This document shows, piece by piece, positions 35,820-48,351 of a DNA stretch of 64,000 bases. This DNA is from Pseudomonas putida NBRC 14164 (lineage in GTDB: Bacteria > Pseudomonadota > Gammaproteobacteria > Pseudomonadales > Pseudomonadaceae). Location of the stretch: contig NC_021505.1 of NCBI RefSeq assembly GCF_000412675.1, positions 552,501 through 616,500 of the forward strand, in the 5' to 3' direction. Made by a program: the position numbers and the translations under genes. Each line of letters opens with the position of its first letter. Position 1 is the stretch's first letter. The notes under the pieces are model-generated. The model was not told the origin of the DNA. It saw nothing but the letters and a program-made list of their open reading frames with translations, and did not search any database.

Positions 35820-36821
35820 ATGCAGATTTCGGTAAATGAGTTCCTGACTCCCCGCCACATTGATGTGCAGGTAGTCAGTCCGACCCGCGCCAAGATTACG
35901 CTCGAGCCTCTCGAGCGTGGTTTCGGCCATACCCTGGGCAACGCGCTGCGCCGCATCCTGTTGTCCTCCATGCCTGGCTGTGCAGTAGTCGAGGCCGAGA
36001 TCGATGGCGTACTCCACGAGTACTCCGCGATCGAAGGTGTACAGGAAGACGTAATTGAAATCCTGTTGAACCTGAAAGGCCTGGCTATCAAACTGCACGG
36101 TCGTGACGAAGTTACGCTGACCTTGTCGAAAAAGGGTTCGGGGGTGGTTACCGCTGCCGATATTCAGCTGGATCACGATGTCGAGATCGTCAACCCCGAT
36201 CACGTAATCGCGAACCTGGCGTCGAACGGCGCCCTGAACATGAAGCTCACTGTAGCTCGTGGTCGCGGTTACGAGCCGGCTGACTCCCGTCAAACCGACG
36301 AAGACGAAAGCCGTAGCATTGGCCGTCTGCAGTTGGACGCTTCGTTCAGCCCGGTGCGTCGTATCGCCTATGTGGTCGAAAACGCCCGTGTTGAACAGCG
36401 TACCAACTTGGACAAGCTGGTCATTGATCTGGAAACCAACGGTACCCTGGATCCTGAAGAGGTTATCCGCCGCGCTGCGACCATCCTGCAACAGCAGTTG
36501 GCCGCGTTCGTCGACCTCAAAGGTGACAGTGAGCCCGTCGTAGTCGAGCAGGAAGACGAGATCGATCCGATCCTGCTGCGTCCGGTTGACGACCTGGAAC
36601 TGACTGTACGTTCGGCCAACTGCCTCAAGGCGGAGAACATCTACTACATCGGCGACCTGATTCAGCGTACCGAAGTAGAGCTGTTGAAGACTCCTAACCT
36701 GGGCAAGAAGTCCCTGACTGAAATCAAGGACGTCCTGGCCTCTCGTGGTCTGTCTCTCGGCATGCGCCTCGACAACTGGCCGCCTGCAAGTCTTAAGAAA
36801 GACGACAAGGCGACCGCCTGA
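35820..36821 (+). CDS. rpoA: DNA-directed RNA polymerase subunit alpha
   Basis: A 333-residue subunit. The N-terminal domain (about 1-235; [18 protein letters not shown]) dimerises and nucleates polymerase assembly. The C-terminal domain (from about 250) contains the DNA- and activator-binding helices ([29 protein letters not shown]). Confidence 0.99.
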   Translation: MQISVNEFLTPRHIDVQVVSPTRAKITLEPLERGFGHTLGNALRRILLSSMPGCAVVEAEIDGVLHEYSAIEGVQEDVIEILLNLKGLAIKLHGRDEVTLTLSKKGSGVVTAADIQLDHDVEIVNPDHVIANLASNGALNMKLTVARGRGYEPADSRQTDEDESRSIGRLQLDASFSPVRRIAYVVENARVEQRTNLDKLVIDLETNGTLDPEEVIRRAATILQQQLAAFVDLKGDSEPVVVEQEDEIDPILLRPVDDLELTVRSANCLKAENIYYIGDLIQRTEVELLKTPNLGKKSLTEIKDVLASRGLSLGMRLDNWPPASLKKDDKATA

Positions 36822-36863
36822 TCGTCGTAATCACCGAACGTAGTGTTTGGTAAGGAATGAATC

Positions 36864-37250
36864 ATGCGTCATCGTAAAAGTGGACGTCACCTGAGCCGTA
36901 CCAGCTCTCACCGCAAGGCTATGTTCCAGAACATGGCAGTGTCGCTGATCGAGCACGAGCTGATCAAAACCACCCTGCCGAAAGCCAAGGAACTGCGCCG
37001 CGTTGCCGAGCCGCTGATCACCTTGGCCAAGGAAGACAGCGTTGCTAACCGTCGTCTGGCCTTCGACCGTACCCGTTCGAAGTCCGCTGTTGGCAAACTG
37101 TTCAACGACCTGGGCAAGCGCTACGCCACCCGTCAGGGCGGCTACCTGCGCATCCTGAAGTGCGGTTTCCGCGCTGGCGACAACGCGCCTATGGCGTACG
37201 TCGAGCTGGTTGATCGTCCGGTCGGCGGTGCTGTAGAAGCTGCTGAGTAA
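36864..37250 (+). CDS. rplQ: 50S ribosomal protein L17
   Basis: A 128-residue tunnel-exit protein ([20 protein letters not shown]). Last gene of the alpha operon and of the whole co-oriented block; a strong terminator follows 17 nt after the stop. Confidence 0.98.
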   Translation: MRHRKSGRHLSRTSSHRKAMFQNMAVSLIEHELIKTTLPKAKELRRVAEPLITLAKEDSVANRRLAFDRTRSKSAVGKLFNDLGKRYATRQGGYLRILKCGFRAGDNAPMAYVELVDRPVGGAVEAAE

Positions 37251-37267
37251 GACGTTCTGTCTGCTAC

Positions 37268-37296
37268 AAAAAACCGGGCCTAGTGCCCGGTTTTTT
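37268..37296 (+). terminator. Strong terminator after rplQ
   Basis: AAAAAACCGGGC (37268-37279), CTAGT loop, GCCCGGTTTTTT (37285-37296). The symmetric A and T tracts make it a textbook terminator. Confidence 0.95.
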
Positions 37297-37421
37297 GTGT
37301 CTGCCTGTATTGTTAATTTCTATTGATACAAGTCATGTAATGAATTTGTCCCTGTGACCTTGCTCGTCAATACTCTCTCCAAGCCGATTAGCCGGCGCTT
37401 GAAGACCGATAAGGAGAGCCC

Positions 37422-38861
37422 ATGAGCAAGATTCTTACCACCGCCAGCGGTGCACCAGTAGCCGACAACCAGAACTCCCGTTCCGCCGGCCCGCGTGGCC
37501 CGCTGTTGCTCGACGACTTCCACCTGATCGAGAAGCTCGCACATTTCAACCGCGAGAACATTCCTGAGCGCCGCGTACACGCCAAAGGCTCGGGCGCCTA
37601 TGGCACCTTTACCGTCAACCGCGATATAACCCACTACACCAGCGCAAAGCTGTTTGAGCAGATCGGCAAGCAAACAGATACCTTCCTGCGGTTCTCCACT
37701 GTTGGCGGTGAACGTGGCTCTGCAGATACCGAGCGAGATCCTCGTGGCTTTGCCGTCAAGTTCTACACCGAGGAAGGCAACTGGGACATCGTGGGTAACA
37801 ACACGCCAGTGTTCTTCATTCGCGACCCGCTGAAGTTTCCGGACTTTATCCACACCCAGAAGCGCCATCCGCAATCCAACCTGAAGAACGCCCAGATGAT
37901 GTGGGATTTCTGGTCGCACTCGCCCGAGGCGCTGCACCAGGTCACGATCCTGTTCTCGGACCGTGGTATTCCGGACGGCTATCGCCATATGCACGGCTTC
38001 GGCAGCCACACGTACAGCTTGATCAACGCCAAGGGCGAGCGTACCTGGGTCAAATGGCATTTCAAGACCCAGCAAGGTATCAAGAACCTCGCGCCGGCAG
38101 ATGCTGCACGCCTGGCGGGTACTGACCCGGACTACGCCCAGCGCGACCTGTTCGAAGCCATTGAACGTGGCGACTACCCGCGTTGGACCGTATGCATTCA
38201 GGTCATGAGCGAAGCCGAGGCAGCCAGCCGCGACGAGAACCCCTTCGACGTCACCAAGACCTGGTCGCAGAAGGATTATCCGTTGATAGAGGTGGGCGTG
38301 CTGGAGCTCAACCGTAATCCGCTCAACTACTTCGCCGAAGTCGAGCAGGCTGCGTTCGGGCCGAGCAACATGGTGCCAGGGGTTGGCCTGTCGCCGGACC
38401 GCATGCTGCAGGGCCGTGTATTCGCTTACGCAGACGCACACCGCTACCGTGTGGGCACCAACCACCAGCACTTGCCGGTGAATGCCCCACGCTGCGCAGT
38501 CAACAGCTACCAGCGCGACGGCTCCATGGCCACTGGCAGTTACGGCAGTGCACCGAACTACGAGCCCAACAGCTACGCTGAGGCACCGAAGCAGTCGCCA
38601 CGCCATGCTGAACCCGCGCTGGCCCTGAACGGTTCGGCAGACCGTTACGATCACCGTGAGGACACCGACTACTTCAGTCACGCCGGCGCGTTGTTCCGCC
38701 TGATGAGCGATGAGCAGAAGGCACTGCTGATCAGCAACATTGCCGGCACCATGGCAGGTGTCAGCGAAGACGTGATCCAGCGCCAGTTGCAGTACTTCTT
38801 CAAGGCTGACCCGGCCTATGGCGAAGGGATTGCCAAGGCGTTGGGCATCAACCTGGCCTGA
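37422..38861 (+). CDS. katA: Monofunctional heme catalase KatA
   Basis: A 479-residue small-subunit catalase that breaks down hydrogen peroxide. The distal catalytic His is H53 ([11 protein letters not shown]), the catalytic Asn is in GNNTPVFF (126-127), and the proximal heme ligand is Y336 ([13 protein letters not shown]). No signal peptide is seen. AAGGAGAG precedes the ATG. It has its own terminator, and the ferritin gene follows, pairing peroxide and iron handling. OxyR control is likely from the family, but no clear OxyR box was read in the 125 nt upstream. Confidence 0.96.
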   Translation: MSKILTTASGAPVADNQNSRSAGPRGPLLLDDFHLIEKLAHFNRENIPERRVHAKGSGAYGTFTVNRDITHYTSAKLFEQIGKQTDTFLRFSTVGGERGSADTERDPRGFAVKFYTEEGNWDIVGNNTPVFFIRDPLKFPDFIHTQKRHPQSNLKNAQMMWDFWSHSPEALHQVTILFSDRGIPDGYRHMHGFGSHTYSLINAKGERTWVKWHFKTQQGIKNLAPADAARLAGTDPDYAQRDLFEAIERGDYPRWTVCIQVMSEAEAASRDENPFDVTKTWSQKDYPLIEVGVLELNRNPLNYFAEVEQAAFGPSNMVPGVGLSPDRMLQGRVFAYADAHRYRVGTNHQHLPVNAPRCAVNSYQRDGSMATGSYGSAPNYEPNSYAEAPKQSPRHAEPALALNGSADRYDHREDTDYFSHAGALFRLMSDEQKALLISNIAGTMAGVSEDVIQRQLQYFFKADPAYGEGIAKALGINLA

Positions 38862-38878
38862 CTCTAAGTGATAAGCAG

Positions 38879-38903
38879 AACCGCCCTCATTTGGGCGGTT
38901 TTT
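38879..38903 (+). terminator. katA terminator
   Basis: AACCGCCC (38879-38886) and GGGCGGTT (38893-38900) around a 6-nt loop, followed by TTT, 17 nt after the katA stop. Confidence 0.85.
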
Positions 38904-39024
38904 CAATGAATATCACTACTGTTTAACCGATTTTTTGCTTCTGATTGCGGGTTTTTCAGTGACCGCAGGCAAAAGCTGGTTCACACTATGTGGCATAGAC
39001 GTTTTCACATGGAGAACCAGGGCG

Positions 39025-39489
39025 ATGCAAGGCCACCCAGATGTAATCAACTACCTCGTCACGCTGCTGAAGGGCGAACTGGCGGCACGCGACCAGTACT
39101 TCATTCATTCGCGCATGTACGAAGACTGGGGCCTGTCCAAGCTCTACGAACGCATCAACCACGAGATGGAAGAAGAGACGCAGCACGCCGATGCCCTGAT
39201 GCGTCGCATCCTCATGCTCGAAGGCACCCCCGACATGCGTGCGGACGACCTTGAGGTCGGCAGCACCGTGCCGGAGATGATCGAGGCTGACCTCAAGCTC
39301 GAGTACAAAGTGCGTGGCGCCCTGTGCAAAGGCATCGAGCTGTGTGAGCTGCACAAGGACTACGTGAGCCGTGACATCCTCCGTGCGCAATTGGCGGATA
39401 CCGAAGAAGATCACACCTACTGGCTGGAGAAGCAGCAAGGGTTGATCAAGGCCATTGGCCTGGAAAACTACCTGCAGTCGCAGATGTAA
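39025..39489 (+). CDS. ftnA: Ferritin-like iron storage protein (bacterioferritin family, heme ligand absent)
   Basis: A 154-residue four-helix ferroxidase. Di-iron ligands are E18, E51, H54, E93, E127 and H130. The residue aligned with the heme-binding Met52 of bacterioferritin is T52 (EETQHAD), so heme should not bind in the normal way. The same change is known in the katA-linked P. aeruginosa protein once called BfrA and reclassified as FtnA. The ATG at 39025 follows GGAG and is the family start; a longer frame to 38935 is rejected. Many databases would still label it bfr or bfrA. Confidence 0.88.
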   Translation: MQGHPDVINYLVTLLKGELAARDQYFIHSRMYEDWGLSKLYERINHEMEEETQHADALMRRILMLEGTPDMRADDLEVGSTVPEMIEADLKLEYKVRGALCKGIELCELHKDYVSRDILRAQLADTEEDHTYWLEKQQGLIKAIGLENYLQSQM

Positions 39490-39503
39490 GTTATCCACAA
39501 CTC

Positions 39504-39541
39504 AAAAAAGCCCCTGGCACCAACGGTACCAGGGGCTTTTT
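39504..39541. terminator. Bidirectional terminator between ftnA and uvrA
   Basis: AAAAAAGCCCCTGGCACC and GGTACCAGGGGCTTTTT pair with one C-A mismatch around AAC. A tracts and T tracts on both sides suit the convergent genes. Confidence 0.9.
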
Positions 39542-39558
39542 CATTGCAGTCGCAACAC

Positions 39559-42393
<2,835 letters not shown>

Positions 42394-42522
42394 TGCGGCC
42401 TCGCTTGGCGGGCATAAACAAGGAAGTATACGGCGCGCCAGTATGACGCGGCAAAGCGTCGCGTAGATGCCGTCAAGCTGTCGGACTGATAGAATCGCCG
42501 CCGGTTCACACGAGGTTAATCC

Positions 42523-43917
42523 ATGCACGACACCCACAACGAGCGCATGAGTGGCGGCGAAACCCGCGCCGCTGGCGGCCTTGCCCTGGTCTTTGCCTTT
42601 CGTATGCTGGGCATGTTCATGGTCTTGCCGGTGCTGGCCACCTACGGCATGGACCTGGCCGGCGCCACGCCAGCGCTGATCGGCCTGGCCATCGGTGCCT
42701 ATGGCCTGACCCAGGCGGTATTGCAGATCCCGTTCGGCATGATTTCCGACCGCATCGGCCGTCGGCCGGTGATTTACCTGGGGCTGGTGATCTTTGCCTT
42801 GGGCAGCGTGCTGGCGGCCCAGGCCGATTCCATCTGGGGGGTGATCGCCGGGCGTATCCTGCAGGGCGCGGGGGCGATTTCTGCCGCAGTCATGGCGCTG
42901 CTGTCCGACCTCACTCGCGAGCAACACCGGACCAAGGCCATGGCCATGATCGGCATGAGCATCGGCCTGTCGTTCGCGGTCGCCATGGTCGTCGGCCCAT
43001 TGCTGACAAGTGCCTTTGGTTTGTCAGGATTGTTCCTGGCCACGGCGGGTCTTGCCCTGGTCGGCATCCTCTTGGTCGCGTTTGTCGTGCCCAACTCGCA
43101 CAGCATCCTGCAGCACCGCGAGTCGGGTGTAGCGCGCCAGGCCATCGGCCCGACCCTGCGCCATCCGGACCTTCTGCGCCTGGATGTGGGCATTTTTGTG
43201 CTGCACGCCATTCTCATGGCCAGCTTCGTCGCATTGCCACTGGCCTTCGTCGAGCGCGGGGGCCTGCCCAAAGAGCAACACTGGTGGGTGTACCTGACCG
43301 CGTTGTTCATCTCATTTTTTGCAATGGTCCCGTTCATCATCTACGGCGAAAAGAAGCGCAAGATGAAACGTGTGTTGGCCGGTGCGGTCAGTGTCCTGCT
43401 GCTGACAGAGATATACTTCTGGGAGTGGGCTGACGGTTTGCGCGGACTGGTGATTGGCACCGTGGTATTCTTTACCGCATTCAACCTGCTGGAGGCTTCG
43501 CTGCCTTCGCTGGTCAGCAAGGTGTCGCCTGCCGGTGGCAAGGGGACGGCAATGGGGGTTTATTCCACCAGCCAGTTCCTTGGCGCTGCCTTGGGAGGAA
43601 TCCTCGGTGGCTGGTTGTTCCAGCACGGCGGGCTGAACATGGTGTTCCTCGGTTGTGCGGTACTGTGCGCCATCTGGCTGGTCGTCGCGCTTCGCATGAA
43701 CGAGCCGCCCTATGTGACCAGCCTGCGCATGCCGCTGACGCCAGAGGCAGTCCGGGAAGCCGGCCTGACCGAGCGCCTGATGGCCGTGCCGGGTGTGACC
43801 GACGCCGTTGTGGTGGCTGAAGAAGCCGCCATCTATATCAAACTGGATACGAAAATTTTGGACCGTACGACCCTCGAGCGCCTGGTTAACCCGGCCTCTT
43901 CGGCGTGCGAAGCCTAG
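42523..43917 (+). CDS. MFS transporter, YajR-like, with C-terminal cytoplasmic domain
   Basis: A 464-residue proton-coupled major facilitator with about 12 transmembrane segments. Loop 2-3 carries the MFS motif [13 protein letters not shown] (near 78-90). After the last segment an extra soluble tail (about 396-464, [31 protein letters not shown]) resembles the ferredoxin-like YAM domain of E. coli YajR. The substrate is unknown. It sits 9 nt upstream of ssb, so both are probably co-transcribed, and is divergent from uvrA. Confidence 0.88.
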   Translation: MHDTHNERMSGGETRAAGGLALVFAFRMLGMFMVLPVLATYGMDLAGATPALIGLAIGAYGLTQAVLQIPFGMISDRIGRRPVIYLGLVIFALGSVLAAQADSIWGVIAGRILQGAGAISAAVMALLSDLTREQHRTKAMAMIGMSIGLSFAVAMVVGPLLTSAFGLSGLFLATAGLALVGILLVAFVVPNSHSILQHRESGVARQAIGPTLRHPDLLRLDVGIFVLHAILMASFVALPLAFVERGGLPKEQHWWVYLTALFISFFAMVPFIIYGEKKRKMKRVLAGAVSVLLLTEIYFWEWADGLRGLVIGTVVFFTAFNLLEASLPSLVSKVSPAGGKGTAMGVYSTSQFLGAALGGILGGWLFQHGGLNMVFLGCAVLCAIWLVVALRMNEPPYVTSLRMPLTPEAVREAGLTERLMAVPGVTDAVVVAEEAAIYIKLDTKILDRTTLERLVNPASSACEA

Positions 43918-43926
43918 GAGAACGTT

Positions 43927-44478
43927 ATGGCCCGTGGGGTTAACAAAGTCATTCTGGTCGGCACCTGTGGCCAGGATCCCGAAGTCCGCTACCTGCCCAA
44001 CGGTAACGCCGTGACCAACCTGAGCCTGGCCACCAGCGAGCAGTGGACCGACAAACAGTCGGGCCAGAAGGTCGAGCGTACCGAGTGGCACCGTGTGTCG
44101 CTGTTCGGCAAGGTTGCCGAAATTGCCGGCGAGTACCTGCGCAAGGGTTCGCAGTGCTACATCGAAGGCAAGCTGCAGACCCGCGAGTGGGAAAAAGACG
44201 GTATCAAGCGCTACACCACCGAGATCATCGTCGACATCAACGGCACCATGCAGCTGCTTGGCGGCCGTCCGCAAGGCCAGCAGCAAGGCGGCGACCCGTA
44301 CAACCAGGGTGGCGGCAACTACAACCAGGGTGGCGGCCAGCAGCAACAGTACAACCAGGCACCGCCTCGCCAGCAGGCCCAGCGTCCGCAACAGGCCCCT
44401 CAGCGCCCAGCGCCCCAGCAGCCTGCACCGCAGCCGGCCGCTGACTTCGACAGCTTCGATGACGATATTCCGTTCTGA
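43927..44478 (+). CDS. ssb: Single-stranded DNA-binding protein
   Basis: A 183-residue tetrameric ssDNA-binding protein. The OB fold covers 1-112 ([22 protein letters not shown]). The linker is rich in Gln, Gly and Pro (about 113-170), and the acidic tip [11 protein letters not shown] recruits replication and repair partners. AGGAGAACGTT precedes the ATG. Confidence 0.98.
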   Translation: MARGVNKVILVGTCGQDPEVRYLPNGNAVTNLSLATSEQWTDKQSGQKVERTEWHRVSLFGKVAEIAGEYLRKGSQCYIEGKLQTREWEKDGIKRYTTEIIVDINGTMQLLGGRPQGQQQGGDPYNQGGGNYNQGGGQQQQYNQAPPRQQAQRPQQAPQRPAPQQPAPQPAADFDSFDDDIPF

Positions 44479-44506
44479 TTCGAGCGGTCACGCGTCCGCT
44501 ACATCG

Positions 44507-44537
44507 AAAACCCAGGGCATTACCCTGGGTTTTTTTA
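44507..44537 (+). terminator. ssb terminator
   Basis: AACCCAGGG and CCCTGGGTT around CATTA, followed by TTTTTT, 28 nt after the ssb stop. Confidence 0.95.
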
Positions 44538-44679
44538 TGCGCGCCCACTCCGATACTGAGCGGGCGCCGCGCCCCGCCGCCGGGGCAAGCTGCATGTTGA
44601 GGACTCGGCGTTGCGCCACTGAAGCCAATGCCGCCGGCGTGTCAGCGGATTCGAGAGCATCCGTCGGCCTCGCTCATTG

Positions 44680-46074
44680 CTAGTAGAAAAGCCGTGGTTC
44701 GGATGAATCCAGCAAGCTGGCGAGCTTGGTCAAGGCAAAGCTGAGTTCGGCGCGGCTTGGCGTCATCAGGGCGATACGCACGCCACAGCTGGTGGGTGTG
44801 CGCTCAGGCAGAAACTGGCTGCCGCTGACCACGGTGACGCCATTGTTGCGCGCCAGGTTGGCGAATTCATCGCTGGTCCATGGTTCAGGGAGTTCCAGCC
44901 AAATATGGAAACTGTTGGGCTGGCTGCGAATCTTGTACCTGCCAAGGATTTCCTGTGCCATAAGCTGCCGTGCGGCGGCTTCTTCCTGCTGCTCCCGCAC
45001 CAGCTGATCGGCCGTACCGCTGTTGATCAGGTTGCTGGCCAACTGAGCCATCAGCGGGGAGGGCATCCAGACGCTGCTGCGCACCATGGACGACAACCGT
45101 GACAGCGTTTGTGGCGGCGCGTAGAGGTAGCCGATACGCAGGGCCGGCAGCACGCTCTTGGACAGGCTGGTCAGGTACACCGAGCGCTCAGGTGCATAGG
45201 CGGCCAAGGGTTTGTAGTCAGGCGCCGGTTCGAGGAAACCGTAGATATCGTCATCCACGATGAACAGGTCGAACTCGCGGGCAATCTGCGCGATAGCCTC
45301 GCGACGCGCGTGCGGCATTACCGAGTTGGTCGGGTTCTGGTGAGTGGTCACACACACCAGCAGCGACGGGCGGTGCTCCTGGCAGGCGGCCCGCAAGGAC
45401 TCGGGAATCAGACCGTGCTCGTCCATGGCTACCCCGCGCAAACGGCGGCCCATGCTGTGGGCAAGGGAAATGATGCCGGGGTAGCAGAGCGACTCGCAGA
45501 GGATCACATCATCGCCTTTCGACAAGCTGCTGATGGCCACCAGCAGCCCATGTTGAGCGCCGGAGGTCAGCACCACCTGTTGCGCGCGAGCGTCGGGCAG
45601 CCAGCGCTGAATCCAGGTAGCGCCAGCCTGCTTGTGCGTCGCATGGCCACCGTCAGTAACGTAGTCGAGCACTTGGTCAAGGTCGGGGGATGACGCCAGC
45701 TCGGTAATTGCTCTGCGCAGCCAGTCGGCCATGTGCGCATCGTTGGGCTTGATGATCGAAAGGTCAATCTGGCCGCTTTCATGCTTGAGCGCTGCGGGCC
45801 GCAAAGGTGCGGTGGGGGCAGGCGCAGGCGCCGGCCGTTGCTGCAGGACGAAAGTACCCCGGCCAACCTCGCCAACCACCAAACCCCGTTTGGCGGCTTC
45901 GTCATAGGCGCGTCCGATAGTGCCAGGCGTCACCTGCAATGACTCGGCGAGATCCTTGAGTGTTGGCAGGCGGTCGCCTGGCGCCAGACGGCCGTTGCCA
46001 ATGTCCTGTTCAAGAGCATCGGCAATCATCAGGTAGACCGGCTGCGCCAGGTCGCTGTAGTGAGGAACCCACAT
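44680..46074 (-). CDS. MocR-type transcriptional regulator (GntR wHTH + aminotransferase fold)
   Basis: A 464-residue regulator. The N-terminal GntR-type winged helix covers about 6-76 (DRLPTLKDLAESLQVTPGTIGRAY). It is joined to a class I aminotransferase-like domain with NPTN at 247-250, DDD in IVDDDIYGF and the PLP lysine K306 in TSLSKSVLPALRIGY. MocR proteins usually sense an amine or amino acid through PLP rather than catalyse. The ATG at 46074 is preferred; a GTG at 46116 would add 14 residues. It is divergent from the oxygenase operon across a 386-nt gap with repeated motifs. Confidence 0.9.
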   Translation of the reverse strand: MWVPHYSDLAQPVYLMIADALEQDIGNGRLAPGDRLPTLKDLAESLQVTPGTIGRAYDEAAKRGLVVGEVGRGTFVLQQRPAPAPAPTAPLRPAALKHESGQIDLSIIKPNDAHMADWLRRAITELASSPDLDQVLDYVTDGGHATHKQAGATWIQRWLPDARAQQVVLTSGAQHGLLVAISSLSKGDDVILCESLCYPGIISLAHSMGRRLRGVAMDEHGLIPESLRAACQEHRPSLLVCVTTHQNPTNSVMPHARREAIAQIAREFDLFIVDDDIYGFLEPAPDYKPLAAYAPERSVYLTSLSKSVLPALRIGYLYAPPQTLSRLSSMVRSSVWMPSPLMAQLASNLINSGTADQLVREQQEEAAARQLMAQEILGRYKIRSQPNSFHIWLELPEPWTSDEFANLARNNGVTVVSGSQFLPERTPTSCGVRIALMTPSRAELSFALTKLASLLDSSEPRLFY

Positions 46075-46277
46075 GGAAATGGCACCAGAATCTGCAAGAG
46101 CGCGGAAGCCTAGCACGAAAGCTCTTATCGGGGTAATCGCGTTTCCGATGTGTGGATTAACTCTATTGATGCGAATCGGCGCGTATCACTGCGGGCTCGC
46201 TTTGGCACGGTGCGCACGCGCGTGATCACGCGTTAAAAGCGCTGCTCAAAGAAATCTTTTGAAATCAATAAGTTGAT

Positions 46278-46368
46278 TAAGTCGATTCAATGATGATGGC
46301 AATCGGCCAATTAAAACAATTGAATCGAGCTTATTTTTGTAATTACAATGATTGAGTCGATGCAATGT
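46278..46368. promoter_or_regulatory. Repeated motif cluster, candidate MocR operators
   Basis: GTCGATTCAATG (46281-46292) and GTCGATGCAATG (46356-46367) are direct repeats differing at one base. CAATTGAATCGA (46317-46328) is an inverted copy. They lie in the otherwise empty 386-nt region (46075-46460) between the MocR gene and the oxygenase gene. MocR regulators typically bind such repeated sites in the divergent gap. I see no other gene or RNA in this region. Confidence 0.6.
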
Positions 46369-46460
46369 GGTGGTGCCTGGAGTGGCACCTCGCGCTCGTA
46401 TAGCCCAAGTGTGAACGGTTTCAAAAACTGCCGCGTCTGCCCGGCATAGCAAGACACCGA

Positions 46461-47510
46461 ATGGCCAATGGAATAGCACCTGAAATGGAAAGCGCACACC
46501 TGCAACAAGCAGCCGAGCCTCAGACCTCACTCGAAATCCGCCTGCCCTGGGTTGTCTCCAGCGCCTGGCAAACCTTGCTGAGCAATACGCCGCTCGATTT
46601 CGAAACCAGCAAAGAGCTTTACCCGCAACTCAAGGAGCAGGCTCAAGAGGTCCTGGGTAAAGCACTGTGCCAGCAAATCCGGGGTTTCGTTGAGGATCCG
46701 CAACTGACCAGCATGATTGTGCGTAATTGCCCACGCGATCGCGATGTGCCTCCGACCCCTTACTCTGGTGTGCTCAGCCCGCGCAGCACGCCGATTGCCT
46801 GTCTGGTCAGCCTGACCATGCAGAACCTGATGGGCATCAACCCGGTTGTCTACGAGGGTGAAAATGACGGGCGTCTGTTTCGCCATGTAATCCCGGCCCG
46901 TACATCATCCAGCCAAAAGAGTTCGCATGGCTCGCGGCTGCGCTTCTCCTATCACGTCGACAATCCCGACCTGCCATTGTCCTCCGAGCCGCTGGGTAGT
47001 GTTTCCTGCTGCCCGGAATACCTGTCGTTCTTCGGCATGCGCTGTGATCCGCGTATCAGTACCACCTTGGTCAACCTTGACGCAGTGATCGCGTCGCTGC
47101 CCTTGGCCACCGTGCGTGAACTGTGCGAAGCGCAGTTCGAAATCCGCCGCCCTGATTCGTTCACCGGTAACCGCCGTTGCACCGCTGAGTTGCCAGTGCT
47201 GGTGCGCGGCCATTCAGGCGAGTGGCTGTGCCGCTTCGACAGCGAGAACACCCACGGGCTGAACCTGCGAGCCGAGCAGGCCTTGGCCACCCTGCGCGTT
47301 CTGTTGGAAACCCGGCGTTTCGATGAGCCTCACCTGCTGCTGCCAGGCGATTTCATGATCTTCAAGAACCAGCGCGTGCTGCATGCCCGCGATGGTTTCG
47401 AGCCGCAGAACGACGGTGCTGACCGTTGGCTGCTACGGGTGTTCGCGGTCAACGACCTGAACCGGGTGCGCTTTGCCCGGGCCGATCACCTTTACGAAGT
47501 GCTCTCCTGA
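46461..47510 (+). CDS. 2-oxoglutarate/Fe(II)-dependent oxygenase, clavaminate synthase / asparagine-oxygenase-like
   Basis: A 349-residue enzyme of the TauD/clavaminate-synthase fold. Iron ligands are H165-x-D167 (SYHVDNPD) and H308 (RVLHARDGF), with R326 (DRWLLRVF) as the likely 2-oxoglutarate partner. Spacing and flanks resemble AsnO/VioC-type free amino acid beta-hydroxylases, though those usually have HxE. The substrate cannot be read from sequence. It is first in an operon with a TauE/SafE permease (31 nt later) and a YdfG-like dehydrogenase. No strong ribosome binding site precedes the ATG at 46461; an in-frame ATG at 46485 is possible. Confidence 0.85.
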   Translation: MANGIAPEMESAHLQQAAEPQTSLEIRLPWVVSSAWQTLLSNTPLDFETSKELYPQLKEQAQEVLGKALCQQIRGFVEDPQLTSMIVRNCPRDRDVPPTPYSGVLSPRSTPIACLVSLTMQNLMGINPVVYEGENDGRLFRHVIPARTSSSQKSSHGSRLRFSYHVDNPDLPLSSEPLGSVSCCPEYLSFFGMRCDPRISTTLVNLDAVIASLPLATVRELCEAQFEIRRPDSFTGNRRCTAELPVLVRGHSGEWLCRFDSENTHGLNLRAEQALATLRVLLETRRFDEPHLLLPGDFMIFKNQRVLHARDGFEPQNDGADRWLLRVFAVNDLNRVRFARADHLYEVLS

Positions 47511-47541
47511 TCTCTCTTCATTTTTCGACGGAATTACTGCT

Positions 47542-48327
47542 ATGGAACTGTTAGGCGCTTACTGGGCGGAACACTGGCTGCTGGCGATCCTGCTGCTGGG
47601 CGCCATTGCCTTTGTCGCGGGCTTTGTGGACAGCATTGCCGGGGGCGGCGGGTTGTTTTTGGTGCCAGGGTTTTTGCTGGTGGGCATGCCGCCTCAGGTA
47701 GCGCTGGGGCAGGAGAAACTGGTAAGTACGCTGGGTACGCTGGCTGCCATCCGCAACTTCCTGGCCAACAGCAAGATGGTCTGGCAGGTGGCACTGGTTG
47801 GCGTACCTTTCTCACTGCTCGGCGCCTATCTGGGAGCGCACCTGATTGTCTCGATCTCTCAGGAAACCGTGGGCAAGATCATCCTGGCATTGATCCCTTT
47901 CGGCATTCTGATTTTCCTCACTCCCAAGGACCGCCCGATAGAGGAGCGAGTGCTGTCGGCGCGGATGCTCTACACCGTCGTGCCGTTGACCTGTCTGGCC
48001 ATCGGCTTTTACGACGGCTTCTTCGGCCCAGGTACCGGCAGCATGTTCATCATCGCTTTTCACTACCTGCTGCGCATGGACCTGGTTTCCAGCTCGGCCA
48101 ACTCCAAGACCTTCAACTTCGCCTCCAACATCGGTGCGCTGGTCGCATTCATCATGGCCGGCAAGGTTGTCTATCTGCTGGCGTTGCCGCTGGTGGCGTG
48201 CAACATCCTCGGCAATCACATGGGCAGTGCACTGGCACTGCGCAAAGGGAACGACGTGGTACGCAAGGTGTTGGTGTTCTCCATGCTGTGCCTGTTCACC
48301 AGCCTGGGCGTGAAGTACCTGGTCTGA
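47542..48327 (+). CDS. TauE/SafE-family membrane permease (first copy)
   Basis: A 261-residue inner-membrane protein with about eight hydrophobic segments. It carries the family signatures FVDSIAGGGGL and GFYDGFFGPGTGS, one in each half, as expected of the internally duplicated TauE/SafE fold. The family exports sulfite, sulfoacetate and other small anions; the substrate here is unknown. Its place after a 2OG oxygenase suggests export of the product. The ATG at 47542 gives the natural N-terminus. Confidence 0.88.
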   Translation: MELLGAYWAEHWLLAILLLGAIAFVAGFVDSIAGGGGLFLVPGFLLVGMPPQVALGQEKLVSTLGTLAAIRNFLANSKMVWQVALVGVPFSLLGAYLGAHLIVSISQETVGKIILALIPFGILIFLTPKDRPIEERVLSARMLYTVVPLTCLAIGFYDGFFGPGTGSMFIIAFHYLLRMDLVSSSANSKTFNFASNIGALVAFIMAGKVVYLLALPLVACNILGNHMGSALALRKGNDVVRKVLVFSMLCLFTSLGVKYLV

Positions 48328-48351
48328 CAATACCTCTGGGAGACAAACCTG

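Noticed and set aside
37297..37421. An OxyR box upstream of katA
   Set aside because: I could not find the spaced ATAG/CTAT repeats of the consensus; the A+T-rich stretch alone is not enough.
42394..42522. A LexA box in the uvrA-MFS gap
   Set aside because: CTGT near 42478 has no matching ACAG at the required spacing.
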